Source: Welwitschia mirabilis
Taxonomy: Eukaryota > Gnetophyta > Gnetopsida > Welwitschiales
NCBI GenBank assembly: GCA_051453625.1
Contig: JBOZIK010000001.1
Span: 19,061,681-19,125,680 of the forward strand
DNA length: 64,000 bases
Direction: 5' to 3'
Shown here: piece after piece, positions 23,913 through 36,605 of the stretch
Layout: every line of letters starts with the position of its first letter
How positions within the stretch are numbered: position 1 is the stretch's first letter
Made by a program: the position numbers and the translations under genes
Notes under the pieces: generated by a model
Told to the model about the DNA's origin: nothing
The model's database searches: none
What the model saw: only the letters and a program-made list of their open reading frames with translations

Positions 23913-23925
23913 CTCTGATACTGTA
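23913..23925 (-). promoter_or_regulatory. Primer binding site, initiator tRNA-Met type, minus strand
   Basis: The plus strand reads GGCTCTGATACTG, the reverse complement of a TGGTATCAGAGCC type site with one change. It places an LTR on its right (about 23930-24240), read on the minus strand. Confidence 0.7.
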
Positions 23926-23929
23926 TTAG

Positions 23930-24119
23930 TGTAGCTTGGGTCAACAATGCAACATTAAAGGTATCAAACGATTGATTGATGATTATACACCACACACCAA
24001 TCACATCCATGATACTATTATTATTTATATGACACATAATAGTGCACCCCTTTACCAAGGGCACATTACCAATCATTAGCTACTTGTTGACATTGACTAT
24101 ATATATCCACACACACACA

Positions 24120-24153
<34 letters not shown>

Positions 24154-24240
24154 AGAAGGATAAGAAAAAGAAGATTTACCTCAAGCATTTTTTGTTTTTT
24201 TGGATCTCCAATTACTCCATTTGCCACATCTGGCGGTAAA
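23930..24240 (-). repeat. Copia LTR-like sequence, also present near 40740-40910
   Basis: The first 170 bases (GCAACATTAAAGG..., GATTGATGATTATACA..., CTACTTGTTGACAT) are repeated with moderate divergence at 40740-40910, in the same direction. The primer site at 23913-23925 marks this copy as a 5' LTR of a minus-strand element. The outer end is not defined. Confidence 0.5.
24108..24151. repeat. (CA)n(GA)n compound microsatellite
   Basis: About 15 bases of CA repeat are followed by about 28 bases of GA repeat. Confidence 0.95.
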
Positions 24241-26464
24241 GCATGTAACAGTCACCTCAAATTCATTGATTATCATTTTTAATTTCACTATATGGGATCC
24301 TAACTCTCCTTTGTAACATAAAATTTTGAAAAAAACCCTAGAGCATGCCAACTGGAAGTCTTCCTCAAAGTTACCACTCGTGTCATGAAATTCAAAGATC
24401 TAGTCAATGAAGGAATGTTGTATGGTTTAAGCTGTAATAATTAATTCTACTTTTTATGCTTTTTCAATTCGTGTAATGAGGCCTTAAGTCTTAGACGCTA
24501 ATTTAGGCAAAAGATGAGGAAGCCTTTTGTCTTCCTTATTGGTGGATAGATGAGTGGACATAAAAAATAAAGAATAAGGCCTCAAAATAAGGGATTGATA
24601 AGGAAGAATACAACATGGGAAAAAGCATGCTATGGCCTATCCCCACTAGTACAAAAATTTATGAATGTGAGCAAAGGTAGTAGAAAAGCCATTAACCTAT
24701 AAAATATAATCAAAATTATTAACTTCATTACTATAATCATGTTCAAAATCGTGAAGTGTATGGGGTGCCATGTGAGATAGCAAGTCTACACCAAAGCTAG
24801 TGCTTACTTTAACTCAAGAACAAATGTTCATGTATCATTCATACTCATCTGTTCCTTCTTTTGGGTAAGAGTCAATAAGGTGATACATTGGCAATCCTAC
24901 AAGCAAGGAAGTGTTTTGGTTAAAAGGAAAGAGAGAAATTATCATTACAGTAAGTTTGATTAATTTCTTTTGTTGAGTCTCTTGTCTTCCCTATTTTCAT
25001 TTGAAAGAAATGGTTTCTACTATTTGCCCTTTACCTCTTGGATGAAGGATTAGGAAGGAGGAAGGGGCATCATTTCCTCCCTTTTTAAGGAGTGTTCTGA
25101 GCTAGGCAAGTCCATAACTCTTTTTGATGTTCAATTTGAAAGATGCAACCAACAAGAGAAAATACAAAAATCATTGGAATGAGCTGAGAGAAAACTAAAG
25201 ATTTGCAAGAAAAATCTCATTCTTAAAAGAAACACTCCACTATTTAAAGAATAAGCAAGATTACTCTCATCAATACCTTTCCCACTTAAGCCATGCATTG
25301 GACTTTATGAATGAATGAGTGACAACTTTGATGAGTTCCTCACTAAACCCTTATGAAATGGATATTCTTTACTATTTGAGAAGGTTTTATGTCTTGAAAG
25401 GAGAGATTTAAGTTAATGAGAACTCCTCCATATGTGAGATAGCTAGATTCAGAGTTGGATTTAACTCAATCTAACTAGCTTTTGATTTTCACAAAAATAC
25501 TTCTACTACTGAAAGAAACTTCCTTCTCACATGCCAGGATAAGAAGATAAATGACTTATTTTGGAAAATTGATTAAATGAGAGTAACGGAAACTCTAGCA
25601 GACAATTAGATGTTCAAGGGTAGTAAAGTAAGGATTAGGGATATCACTGAAAAGGAATTTTATGGTATGCTTATTAATGGATGCTCCATCGATGAAGTCA
25701 TAAAAGCTTAAATAATAAAAATGAAGTTTCTAAAGTTGATAAGTTGACAATCTTCTTAGCTTTAGGGAACCAAAGGAAAGGCCTAGAACAACTATTATCA
25801 CTTTGGATCTTATTCTAACTTTTCCAAGTCTTTGGTAAAAGAAGGAATGAGTGGATGGATCATAAGCATTGTGGATGTGATTTAATATCATATAAAGTTA
25901 AGGATGCCGAAAGTTAAAATGAAAGGAATAAAAGATCTAAAATATTTGAATCCCAAAATCATCCAAGTTTTACTAGGGTCATTATGTAACAATGTTGTTT
26001 GTAAATTATGAGTGAACCACTTGGTACTAGAAAAATATTTGTGAAAGCCATACCTTCTACAAAATCAGATGGACTTGAAGATGTGAGAAGATGCCAAAGC
26101 AATGGGAAAAAAAAATCAAACTTGTTGACAATAAAAAAGAGGGATAAAAATAAGGTAAAAAGTAAGAAAACTCTATGATTGTAAATGTAAAAAGGATAAA
26201 ATAAAAAGAGGAAACAATGCTAAAGAACAAGAAAGAAAAAAAATCAAAATTTCCATGAAAGAGCACATGAAAATCAAAATGAAAGATAAGTAAAAATGCC
26301 CCATCAAGGCTATATCTATAAGAGGGGTAAAAAATTTATCATGGAACCCACCATGCTAAATTTGAAGTGATAGGAATGTAATACTTGATAGTAATGTTGA
26401 AGTAACTCTTGGAGTGAAACTAACATGACATTTGAAAGGTACACTGATATGATATTCAAAGTAA
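24241..26464. other. No gene recognised
   Basis: Several fragments of open frame on the plus strand between 25300 and 26050 show a protein-like composition, for example ARFRVGFNSI and KEFYGMLINGCSIDEVIKA. Stops are frequent and I cannot name a family. It is probably transposon sequence. Confidence 0.4.
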
Positions 26465-27990
26465 CCTTGACAAGATAAACAAGTCATCTAAAAATCAATA
26501 TAGGACATCAATGCTTTATTGCAAAGTTAATAGTTCATTTAGAATCAACATAGGATTCCAATATTCTCTTTCAAAGTTAGTAATTTAGTTAGAAATTAGT
26601 ATAGGTTACTCAAGTTTTATTCTAGAGTTAACAATTCATTCAAAAATTGTTATAGCATGTTAGTATTCTATTCTACAGTCAATAATTCATCTACAGTTAG
26701 TTTAGGAAACCAATGCATTGTTCGAAAGTTAATAGTTCATTCAAAAATCTATATAAGATTCTATATTTTATTTCAGAATCAATAGTTCATTTAGAAATTA
26801 ACATAGGATATTAGTGTTTGAATTCAAAGATAACCATTGACTTAAAAACTAATACAAAACATTCATATTCCATTCTAAAATAAGAAATACAACTAGAATT
26901 TACTATAGAGTGCTAGGGTTTAGTTTTCAACAAGTTAAAAGATTAAAAAAACCTTAGTACAGGGCTTAACATTTCCATCTAAGGCTAATCTAAGCCTTGG
27001 ATAGAACTGATCTAAATCTTAGTGAGTTATTATAGGCATTAGAGTTTCGTGTAGGATTGATCTAAACCTTGATGAGTTACTATAGGATTGAGGATTCTAT
27101 CTAGAACTGACCTAAAGCTTGATGAGTCACTATAGGATGATAAAGTGCTATCGAGTACTGATTTGGATCTTATGAATTTAAGATAAGGCACTAGGTTTCT
27201 ATTCGGGAGTAATTTAGAACCTCTAGAGTCATTATAGGATACTAGGATTTTATCTAAGACTAATTTAGACCCTTTGGAAGTACTATAAGGCATCAAGATT
27301 TTATTTATAATTGATTTTAATCCTATGTAGTCATCATAAGAGATGAGAGATTTGTTTAGGAGTAATCTAAAGCTTGTGGAATCACTACAAAACACTAAGG
27401 CTCTTTTTAAAACTAATCTAGACCCTATAGACTCACTATAAGGCATCATGGTTCTATTGGAATCTAGTTTATACAGTGAAGTCACTATAAGATATCAAAG
27501 TTCTATCTTGAACTAATATGAACCTCTATCTAGGACTAATGTGGAGCTTGTAGGGAACTAGATTTTATTTAGGATTAATCTAGCATGGATCCTATGGAGT
27601 TACTATAAGGTGAGTTTTGTCTAAGACGGATTTGGGCCTTATGGACTCATGATAAGGCATTAAGGTTTTATCTAAGACTAAAATAAGTCACTATAGTGTG
27701 TAAATGCTTTGAATGGGAAAAATTTAGACCCTGTGGAATCATCATAGAGTAATAGGATTTTGTCAGGGATTGATCCAAAACTTGTGGATTCAATACAAGG
27801 TGTAATGTTATGTTTAGTATTGATCTAAACTCTATGAAGTCACTCTATAACATTATAATTCTATCAATCTAAACATTGTCAAATTACTATAAAGTGCTAT
27901 GGTTCTATTTTGAACTAATCTAGACCCTATGAAATTACTATAGGATGTTAAGGTTCCATTTAGAATTTAGTGTGGCTCTAAAGAAATCCC
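26465..27990. repeat. 51-bp minisatellite, about 30 diverged units
   Basis: In the left part the AGTT-AATAGTTCATT block recurs at steps of 50, 51, 51, 50 and 50 bases (26525 to 26777). In the right part a CTAATCTAGACCCTATGGA-GTCACTATAAGG type block recurs at the same spacing. Because 51 is divisible by three, the minus strand has a 148-codon open frame (27039-27485) made of 17-residue units. Seven consecutive units align exactly, for example SDSTSFRLLLNKSLISY and STSKGSKLVLDKILVSY. The two halves differ in sequence and may be one array with two variants. Whether any protein is made is unknown. Confidence 0.85.
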
Positions 27991-28229
27991 TCATTTAATG
28001 CTTAAAATATGTTTTTTTAAAAATAAATTTTTTCACATTTAGTGAAATATAGAAGGATTAAATCATATACCTTTAGCTCTTTAGTGATTTCAAGGGAAGG
28101 ATGATAATTCTTAATTATTCTTTTAGGTAAAGAATATTTTCTTTGATTAGCAAAAGATGCCTAAGAATAGTTAAATAATTCTCAATAATGAAATCGTTGT
28201 TTAACTAATTTAGACTTTATAAATATAGA

Positions 28230-30172
28230 AAAAAGACTCAGATGAAGATGACACCTTGATGAGATGCACGATGCTAAGACATGGAAGATCATGCAAAGAA
28301 TCATCGTAGTGCTCAAAAGAAAAGCATTAAGGAAGTTCATAGAGAACTATATCAATTACATAGATGTTAAGATCTCTTATTAGTGACTAAATGATAAGTT
28401 GAATTCTATCTTACTGTAAAGGAAGTACATGGAAAATTTATTCAAATATTTTAAGTAGAATTTCACAAGTAGGCCAAAAATAAAAGGATCACACCTCTAA
28501 AGCAACATTCTACTCATGCTTTAGTAAACACCTCAAGCTATCAAGAACATCAAATTGTGAGTATGAGGGTGGAAGACCACATCCAAAGTTACCAAAAGAC
28601 ATAATAAGTTCATCAAATGAAGAATGAAATTTACAATGACATGCGAAAAAAATCTAGATTAAGATGTAGTCTAAAGCTACAAGACCATTTGAAGAAGTAT
28701 CGGAAAGGTTATAGTATATTAAAAATCATTTTTTACTTTAAAATGTTGATAATGCCAAGTACAATAAATACACAACAATGTTTGTTCTAAGTGATGCAAC
28801 TACATGATGAAGCTATTTCTGGTTATGAATGGATGAATGGGTTAAGTAAAACAACTTTAAGAAAGAGTTTCAAAAGGAATTTATTTCTCATTGCTTTGTT
28901 AAAATCAAGTAAATGTACTTTAGATGCCTCTAATTAGGAAAAAGAAGCCTAGATAAGCATTAGGAGAAGCTTTAAGAGTTGGTCAAATATCAAAATTTAA
29001 CAAAAAGAGTTAGCTAATGATTTTATAGGAACCCTAAACTAAGATTGATGGACCTAGTCTATCCACTTAAATATAAGTCTTCATAAGAAACCTATCAAAA
29101 GAGAAAATATTATATGCAGGGAGAATAACTAGTCATGATGAATGTTCAATTTGTAGATAACTTTGAAAAATAACTATAGCCACAACACCTTTAGTAAAAT
29201 CGATTCCTTGTAATTTGCAATAATTATAAAAACAAGGGCCATATAGTAAAGAACTATCCAAGGAAAAAAAGAGGCAAATACTAGTAACTGAACACTGCAA
29301 GTAATGTAGGATCAATAACAAACTAGAAAAATGCTGGTTATAGCCATTTACTTTGGTTTTGTTAAAAAGCATGTTTTTGTTATTAAGATTAAAGGTCCTT
29401 TAAAACACAAACTATCTTTTTCCTTAATGGATGATAGTACTAATCATAATTTCATTTCACCAAGAATTATTAAATATTTTAAGAATGAAATTACTACGGA
29501 AGCAAGTTCTAAATTTGAAATACTAGGATGTAAAGCAATTAGTTAAATGTATTATTATACTAATTTAAACATAAAAATTGTAGAATTACAATTTTAAGAT
29601 AAATTTTACACTTTAAATATTGGTAAATATTATGTGATCTTAAATATATTACCCTTGAATAAATATAATGTAGGGAATCCTTCAAAATGATATTCTCTTT
29701 ATTCCCACAACTCCATCTAGAGGCAAAATCTTAAATAGTAAGAAAAGAAGTAAATATCTTCTATACATGATTTAAAAAAGAAATAAGAAGAACATAAATA
29801 CATTCGAATTGTTTTATACATAAGTAAAAGATGAAGAAAAATAAAAATTAATTAAAGAACTATTGGTGTTCACAAATGTTTTAGGAAGAAACATTTAGAT
29901 TTTCATAGAAAATAAAAGTGGAACATGCCATAAACCTAATTTATAGAGCTTAATCAATATCCTGAGCATCTCACTAATTCTTGGTTTTCAAATTGAGGGC
30001 ATTAATGTTGCAAATTTAAGAATAATAAAAGGCAAAAAAAAATCAAATGAATTGTGTTACCATGAGAAGCCCTAGTGATAAATATTGATTACATAGATTA
30101 TGCATTAATTACTAACAATTGAATAAAGTAACTATAAAGAATAATTATTCCTTAACAAGACTTAACGATCTA
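28230..30172 (+). pseudogene. Gypsy (Ty3-type) gag, protease and first part of RT, broken
   Basis: A gag-like region is followed by a zinc knuckle at 29216-29257 in which two Cys codons read Tyr (C-x2-Y-x4-H-x4-Y). The retropepsin motif DDSTNHNFIS is at 29431-29460. From about 30060 the frame reads like the start of the Gypsy RT: RLCINY, then QLNKVTIKNNYSLTRLNDL, ending exactly at 30172 where an LTR begins. The frame resumes at 36606. Many stops occur, mostly in codons one transition from Gln, Arg or Trp. The 5' limit and 5' LTR are not identified; 28230 is an estimate. Confidence 0.8.
30167..30172. repeat. Target site duplication GATCTA, left copy
   Basis: GATCTA directly precedes the TG start of the nested LTR at 30173 and is repeated at 36606-36611. 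The matching six bases include the expected 5-bp duplication. Confidence 0.8.
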
Positions 30173-31505
30173 TGTTTGCATGACAAAAATGACATTGTAT
30201 GCAAATTAATGATCAATTTAGCATAGGAAGAAACATTAAAACACATTGTTTTATCACATATTAATGTATTTTTGCCTTTTTATTGATTTTCACAAAATTA
30301 TGAATTTTTGTTTAACATTAGCAAATTTATTGCTAGCTTCCGAAGAACACTTCCAAACCTTAATCAATTCTAGCACTAAGTTCTAATGCTACTGTCTAGG
30401 ACTACTGACACCATTGGCCCTTTAAGGCAAAACATCATAAAACTCATGTTCGTTCACCTTTTGGAAGAATTAAATTCATTTCATTTATGGACTTAGTCAG
30501 ATAATAAATTAAATTCAACATTAATTCTGGTGACACTTGGTGAAAGTACAAATAGACACATCGCAGTGATATGTGGCATAATGAGGATGATCGAGACGAA
30601 GATACATGACATGGCATCCATTAGTAGCATCATTAGTAGTCAAAGGACATGTCATCGCCATGTTTGCATAAGAAGATAAAGCACATTTATTTATGGCTAC
30701 ATGCAAAATACAATTATAACTCCCTCCTTATGTAACTACAATTAAATAACCCACCTTTATAATCACCACCTAACACATAATGATAATACCTAATGTAATA
30801 ATAATGTAACTCCCCAAGCCTTCAGTCATCTACAAAAGGCCTTAAGCCCTTATTGTAAACATCTTTTGGTTGGCTTAACATGGGAAAGACTTGGAGGCTA
30901 GGATGTCATAGTGCTTTGATACCTTTTTTGGTGGTAGAATGATTCGAGGCTAGTTGAGGAGTCTTTCTCCTTTACCATTCTCTCATGATGTAATGTATAT
31001 TTCTTTCGGTTTTAATAAAAGAATTAGTCTGAATGTTTTCATTGTTATTACATATTTCATTTGGCATTAGCAATATTTAGATAGGATTAATTCTAGAATT
31101 AGTTTAAACTATTTAATGATTATTGTATATTAATTTGGTATTAACAATATTTAGATATAACTAATTCTCAATGTGTTTCATACTTTCATTTTTATTGCAC
31201 ATTAACTTAGCATTAGCAATTTTTATTTGGATTTCACTTGATTTTTAAGTTTCAAGATACAGGAATCACTGGAGTAAAGGTAAAGTGAAGGATGAATTAA
31301 TAGATCCTTGGAGTATTTCTATTTCTTTTTATCCTTAATCGAAGATTAAATTTTCTCTAAACTTGTAATTTTTCTTTTGTTTGATTTTTTATTATAATTA
31401 GAATTAATCTATTTTGTCTTAATTATATTTACCTCATATATCCCTATGAAAGAATGATTCTGAGTGTAAACTTAGATAAATTCAGATTACTACAAAGCTA
31501 TGATT
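30173..31505 (+). repeat. 5' LTR of the nested element
   Basis: It starts TGTTTGCATGACA. It aligns along its length with 35187-36605, including GATCAATTTAGCATA, GAAGAACACTTCCAAA and CTTTCTCCTT blocks. A CTACAAAAGGCC box (30830) before TTAAGCCCTTATTG is a plausible TATA-type promoter. TTTTAATAAAAGAATTAG (31012-31029) holds a poly(A)-like signal. The 3' end is set by where the copies stop matching, GCTATGATT. Confidence 0.85.
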
Positions 31506-34500
31506 AGATTTTTATGCTATCGCTGGTGATATATTTACATGGTAATTTTTCAAAAGTACATAATTTTCTTTTTGTAATTTCTTAGTTAGTTTTTCTTTTT
31601 CTAGTGGTGGAAACTATTCCTTCTTTCAATGATACCTGAACTGGTCCTTTTTGTTTTTCTTTTTAGTATTATTTTCTTTTCCTTCCAATGTTAGCTACTG
31701 GTCTATTTCTAGTAAAATCTAGATTGATTCAAATTGTTGAGTTTGGTTATATTTTCTAACATCTGAAACTCATTTTTATATATAATATTTTGAGTTGCAA
31801 GTCTAATGACTTTGTTGCAGGTGCAATCGAATCAAAGATTGTGATTAAACTAAATTAACAATTTGTTTTATGTATTTTATGTTTTTTAGAGTTTTGTAAA
31901 TTTTGTGTAAATTTTTCATTTTTATTCTTATTAGAAATTATAAGAAAATTAAAAACATTTAAGGATTATTTCTTAAATTGAAGTTAATTCAAGTTGTTGT
32001 TAATTATTTTTCATGCTAAGATTTTCTATGACCCTGTAACATGAATAAGTTTGTATAGCTCAGAACATAACCTCTATGTTTTTCTGAGTCATTTCTCTAA
32101 AATATACTAGTGTCCTCACCTTTTTTATTTTTTACTCATATTTTTATTTTAACCTCTCTTGGACTTCTTAAACCTTCTCTGCTTGCAGGATTCCTCTGAA
32201 AATAAAAATAATGAGAAAAATGTGAACTTTTAGTCAAAACTGTTACTTGTTTTTTAAAATTTTGATAATGAGTTGGGCTCATAATCCATTTCAAACACCT
32301 CTTGTTATTCAACCTGTCTATCCCTATAATCTTTAGAACCATCATTAATCTAAATGAATCACAGGAGACTTCATACAACTTAGACAGACCTTTGAAGAGT
32401 GTCCTTAACCCTATCCATATCATGAACAACCTCCTTATAGCTTTGAATCCCAAAATCCTTATGCTAACTCATAGGAGTTTAATCCCATGCCTGTCATTGC
32501 CTCTCATAATCCATATTTGTCAATATCATATTCATCATCCTTTGATCCTTACCCTTTATCATCGTATTCATATTTATCTTTTCATGAATACCCTTCATCT
32601 TTTCTTCCATATTCTTCATCAATTAAACAAACCCTTCATTTTCCAGAAATTAACAACCCTCTTTAAATTATTTGGAAGACATCTTTACAAGATTCATGGA
32701 ATTCCAAATGAAAATAAACTAAAGGCTTGAGCAAAAAATCCAACAATTAAATCAAGTCACTACTCAAACCCTTAGTACCCTTAACCAACAACAAGAAGAA
32801 TAAAACCTTTTTACATTCTATAAACCTATAAACCTAGAAAACTTTAAAAAGTTAATGAGACTAAAGTGACAATATATAAATCCTATCCCTTAGGAATGAG
32901 AAATAAGCCCCCAACAAAACCAATGCAAACATCCAAGAGGATCCTAAGTTTAGACATGCCTTAGAGAGTGAACAATTACATGTAAATAGGCTATACTTTG
33001 GGGTAAGATTATATACTTCAGATGATAATGAACAATCCATAAGAAGTGAATGAACATTAGAGGGAGAAGAAAAATTATAATGTTACATAACGGATGATGA
33101 ATCCATGGGTGACATTGATAAGAGAATGATATTAACTTCTTTGAACCTCAACTTATGTTACCTGTGCATCTTCTTAAGGAAGAATTCTTTATGAATCTTA
33201 ACGAAGATAAGAACATTAACTAAGCGCCTTTTTATGATCCACTCTTTAAGTAATCTTTTTAGCAATAATATCTTAAATTCATTATGACATGTTTATCCTT
33301 ATCTTTGAGCAATAATTAAACCTTCATGATGAAGACAAACCCTTTATGCCTTTGGAACCATCTTCTAATACCTTTCTCGATGATCAATCATGATTTCTAA
33401 TTCACCTTTGTCTTCACCCAAAAATGATGCCTTGCATGAGTTGTTGAGCAAGTAAAAACAAGCTAAGAGTTGGAAAATTTTTGATTTTAAAAATATTAAT
33501 TTTATTATTAGTATAGATATTTTTCAAAATTTTAAGAATTCATGTATAAATGTTTATAAGAATTTCCTTTCATCGTTGAATGCTTTGTCTAATTTTGATT
33601 CATCATTCAACCTTAACATTCATGTTGAATCATTACATATGCAATACCTTGGGAAAAGCCTTGCAAAAGTTTTAGCTTCATTGTGATGTTAAGTTAGATT
33701 TTATTTTAGTATAGATTTTTGTTTTAAAATAAATTTTGATTTGAAAAAGTTAAAAATGTTGAAAACTTTTGTGCTTGACATCCTTTCATGCCTTAAACTA
33801 CCCAACCACTTCTGCCTGTATAATCAGTGTCTTAAACATTTACAAGTAGAAAACCCTAAATACCACCCACTCCACTGAATAAATCATCATCACCTTAAAG
33901 CCCATTTAATCCACTTTTACTATCCTGAATAAAATCCACCAACTACTCTTCCTTTCAATCCATTCATGAATACTTTAGATTAGATGATCATACTTGATGG
34001 TACCTAACTGAATAAACTTTTAATTCATGATTAAATTATTATTATAAATTAGGTAGAATTTAAGTTTGCTTGTAGTTTTTCAAGAAGAAGTTTTCTTTAT
34101 TTTTGAGTTAACTTATTAAGGTTTAGTTTTACTTAGGATCTTTTAATGGGAAAATACGGTTGAATTAAGGTGGAATCTACTTTCATGTTAAGCAAATTAT
34201 TTTGAAGCATTTTATGAGAACAAGATTTGTCTTGATTAGGCTAACAATTCAATGAATCCTTTATGTGCATTAAAAATTATCAAATATGAGAAGGATGATT
34301 AAAATAAAAATAAAAACGTCTCCTCTTCAAAAGAATATTATTTTATCATGAATTAAAATTTAGTTTAGTTAACTACATTGATGCTATGAACGCTTATGGA
34401 TAATGCAACTCTAATGATTTAATTTATGACATGTTCAACTACATCAGTGCTATAAATGCTCATTGGCAATGCAAGACTAACTCCTTCATTCATTAACATG

Positions 34501-35186
34501 CTTAACTTTATTGGAAGAAGATATCATAACATTAGATGTCCAATTAGATCAAAATACTTGAAACAAGGAATAACACATGATCGTAGAAAAGGTAAATTGG
34601 AATGAAAAGGTGGAGTTGGGAGATGCCTTTTGCAATTAGTTTTCTTTATCTTATATACTTGGAAATTTTGCTTAACTAATTTTTAATTACTTGCAAGTTT
34701 ATTTAGAGGATATCTTATTTGTATGACATTATGACACATTTAAATTTAAAATAAAATGCATAAAATTTTGAATATCTATGGCCATTAACTTAGGTATATC
34801 TTTTGAATTCGTAGATTATGGATTTTCATTAAGTTTTATGTTTTGTGTTCCTTAAAAATTGCATTTTAGGTTAAGCCTTGTATTGTATTGTTTTCTCTAT
34901 TAGCATATATCAAATCATTCACTAGCAACATAAATGACTTATGTCCAAAAGCCTTGCATAAAATTTCCTATCTTTCTAACTTTGAGAATAATATTTAATT
35001 TTGCTCAAGGGTACAACATCTACTTTAAAAAAAAATTAATGCCTTATTTATTAAAAAATTATCAAAATTTTCAAAAATGTCATATCATTTCCTCACTTGC
35101 CATTTTCACTTAATTCAATTTTTCCGTGTCATCATTTCTTCATCAACTTCTTACTAACGAACTTGCAAAAGAATAGTTAGTGGGTG
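31506..35186 (+). mobile_element. Internal region of the nested element with Pro/Tyr-rich frame remnants
   Basis: A plus-strand frame at about 32283-32665 is rich in Pro, Tyr, Ser and Asn, with words such as YPYHEQPPYSFESQNPY and is broken by several stops. A second open part near 32937-33130 reads DPKFRHALESEQLHVNRLYFG and SDDNEQSIRSE, an acidic gag-like composition. No catalytic domain is seen. AGTTAGTGGGTG (35175-35186) just before the 3' LTR is a likely polypurine tract. No convincing primer binding site was found after the 5' LTR. Confidence 0.5.
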
Positions 35187-36605
35187 TATTTGCATGAAAA
35201 AATTGAAATTCTATGCAAGTTAATTGATCAATTTAGCATAATAAAAAACATTAAAAGACATTATTTTATTACATAGTAATGTATTCTACCCTTTTTATTT
35301 ATTTTCATGAAATTATGAATTTTCCCTTAACATTAACAAGTTTGTTACTGGCTTTTGAAGAACACTTCCAAATCTTAAGTAATTCTAGAACCAAATGCTG
35401 ATGTCACCATCCAGGACTACCAACGTCATTTGCCTTTTGAGGTAAAACATTACAAAACTCATCTTTCCATATCTTCTTAGGGAATTAAATCCATTTTACT
35501 TATGGGCTTAGTTGGATAATAAATTAGATTTAACCTTAATTCTAATGACACTTAATAAAGTACAAATCGACACATCAGAGTGACATGTGCCATAATAAGG
35601 ATGATCAAGATAAAGATATATGAAATGACATCCATTGACAACATCATCAACAGTCAAATGATACATCATCAGCATGTTTACATAGGAAGATAAACCATTT
35701 TGTTTGTGGCTACATGTCAAACACATTGTAATCCCCTACTTATGTAACCATCCTTAAGTAACCCCCTTATGTAACTANNNNNNNNNNNNNNNNNNNNNNN
35801 NNNNNNNNNNNNNNNNNNNNNNNNNNNNNNNNNNNNNNNNNNNNNNNNNNNNNNNNNNNNNNNNNNNNNNNNNNNNNATGTAACTACCACCTAATACATA
35901 ATAATAACATCTAATGTAATCACAACATAACTTTTCAAACATTTCCTCATCTAAAAAAGGGCCTTGAGCCCTTATTGTAAACATATTTTAGTTGGCTTAA
36001 TGTGAAGAAGACCTAAAGGCTAGGATGTCATGGCACTTTAATACCTTTCTTTGGGGCAGAAAGATCTGAGACTAGTTGAAGAGTCTTTCTCCTTCATCCT
36101 TCTCTCATAATGTAATGTATATTTCTTTTAGTTTTAATAAAAGAATTAGTTAAAATCCTTTCATTGTTATTACACATTTCATTTTGCATTAGCAATATTT
36201 AGGTAGGATTAATTCTAGAATTAGTTTAAACTCTTTAATTGTTATTACACATTGATCTGAAACTAGTAATATTTAGATAGAGCTAATTCTAAGTGTGTTT
36301 CATACTTTCATCATTATTGTGCATTAACTTTGCAGTAGCAATTTTTGGGTGAAGCTCACTTGACCTTCAAGTTTCAAGATACAAAGTGAAGGATGAATTG
36401 CTAGATCCTTAAAGCATTTTCATTCCCTTTTGTTACTAATCGAATATTAATTTTTCTCTAAACTTTTGATTTTTCTTTTATCTGATTTTTCATTTTAACT
36501 AGAATTGATCTTAGTTCTCTTGATTAGATTTACCTCATATATCCTTGTCGAAGAATGATTCTAAGTAAAACTTAAATAATTCTAAACTACTACAGAGCTA
36601 TGACT
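35187..36605 (+). repeat. 3' LTR of the nested element
   Basis: It is a copy of 30173-31505, starting TATTTGCATGA (TG changed to TA) and ending GCTATGACT before GATCTA. It contains a 100-N gap at 35778-35877. The two LTRs differ at many positions, which indicates an old insertion; an exact divergence needs an alignment. Confidence 0.85.
35778..35877. other. Assembly gap (100 N) flanked by a 9-bp repeat
   Basis: ATGTAACTA occurs directly before (35769-35777) and directly after (35878-35886) the N run, consistent with two contigs that overlap. Confidence 0.9.

Larger units (their letters stand above)
30173..36605 (+). mobile_element. Nested non-autonomous LTR retrotransposon (LARD-like)
   Basis: Two direct repeats of about 1.33 and 1.42 kb bound an internal region of about 3.7 kb. 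The insertion lies inside the Gypsy RT, and removing it with one GATCTA restores a continuous RT frame (RLNDLLD). The internal region shows no RT, integrase or protease. It has only decayed Pro/Tyr-rich and acidic frames, so the element would have depended on another element for its spread. LARD-type elements are known in plants; this family is not one I recognise. Confidence 0.85.

Noticed and set aside
27039-27485. 148-codon minus-strand frame as a conventional gene
   Set aside because: It is explained by the 51-bp minisatellite, whose period is a multiple of three. It is kept as a repeat and a finding, not as a gene.
26465-27990. CRISPR array
   Set aside because: The units have no constant repeat with unique spacers; the whole unit is repeated and diverged, and the sequence is plant nuclear DNA.
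30521-30706. 61-codon minus-strand frame and its counterpart at 35508-35726
   Set aside because: Both lie at the same place in the two LTRs of the nested element. Their similarity reflects the LTR copies and not a conserved protein.
32136-32730. Overlapping frames of 105 and 142 codons on opposite strands
   Set aside because: They are shadows of the Pro/Tyr-rich frame of the nested element, which lies in another frame of the plus strand.
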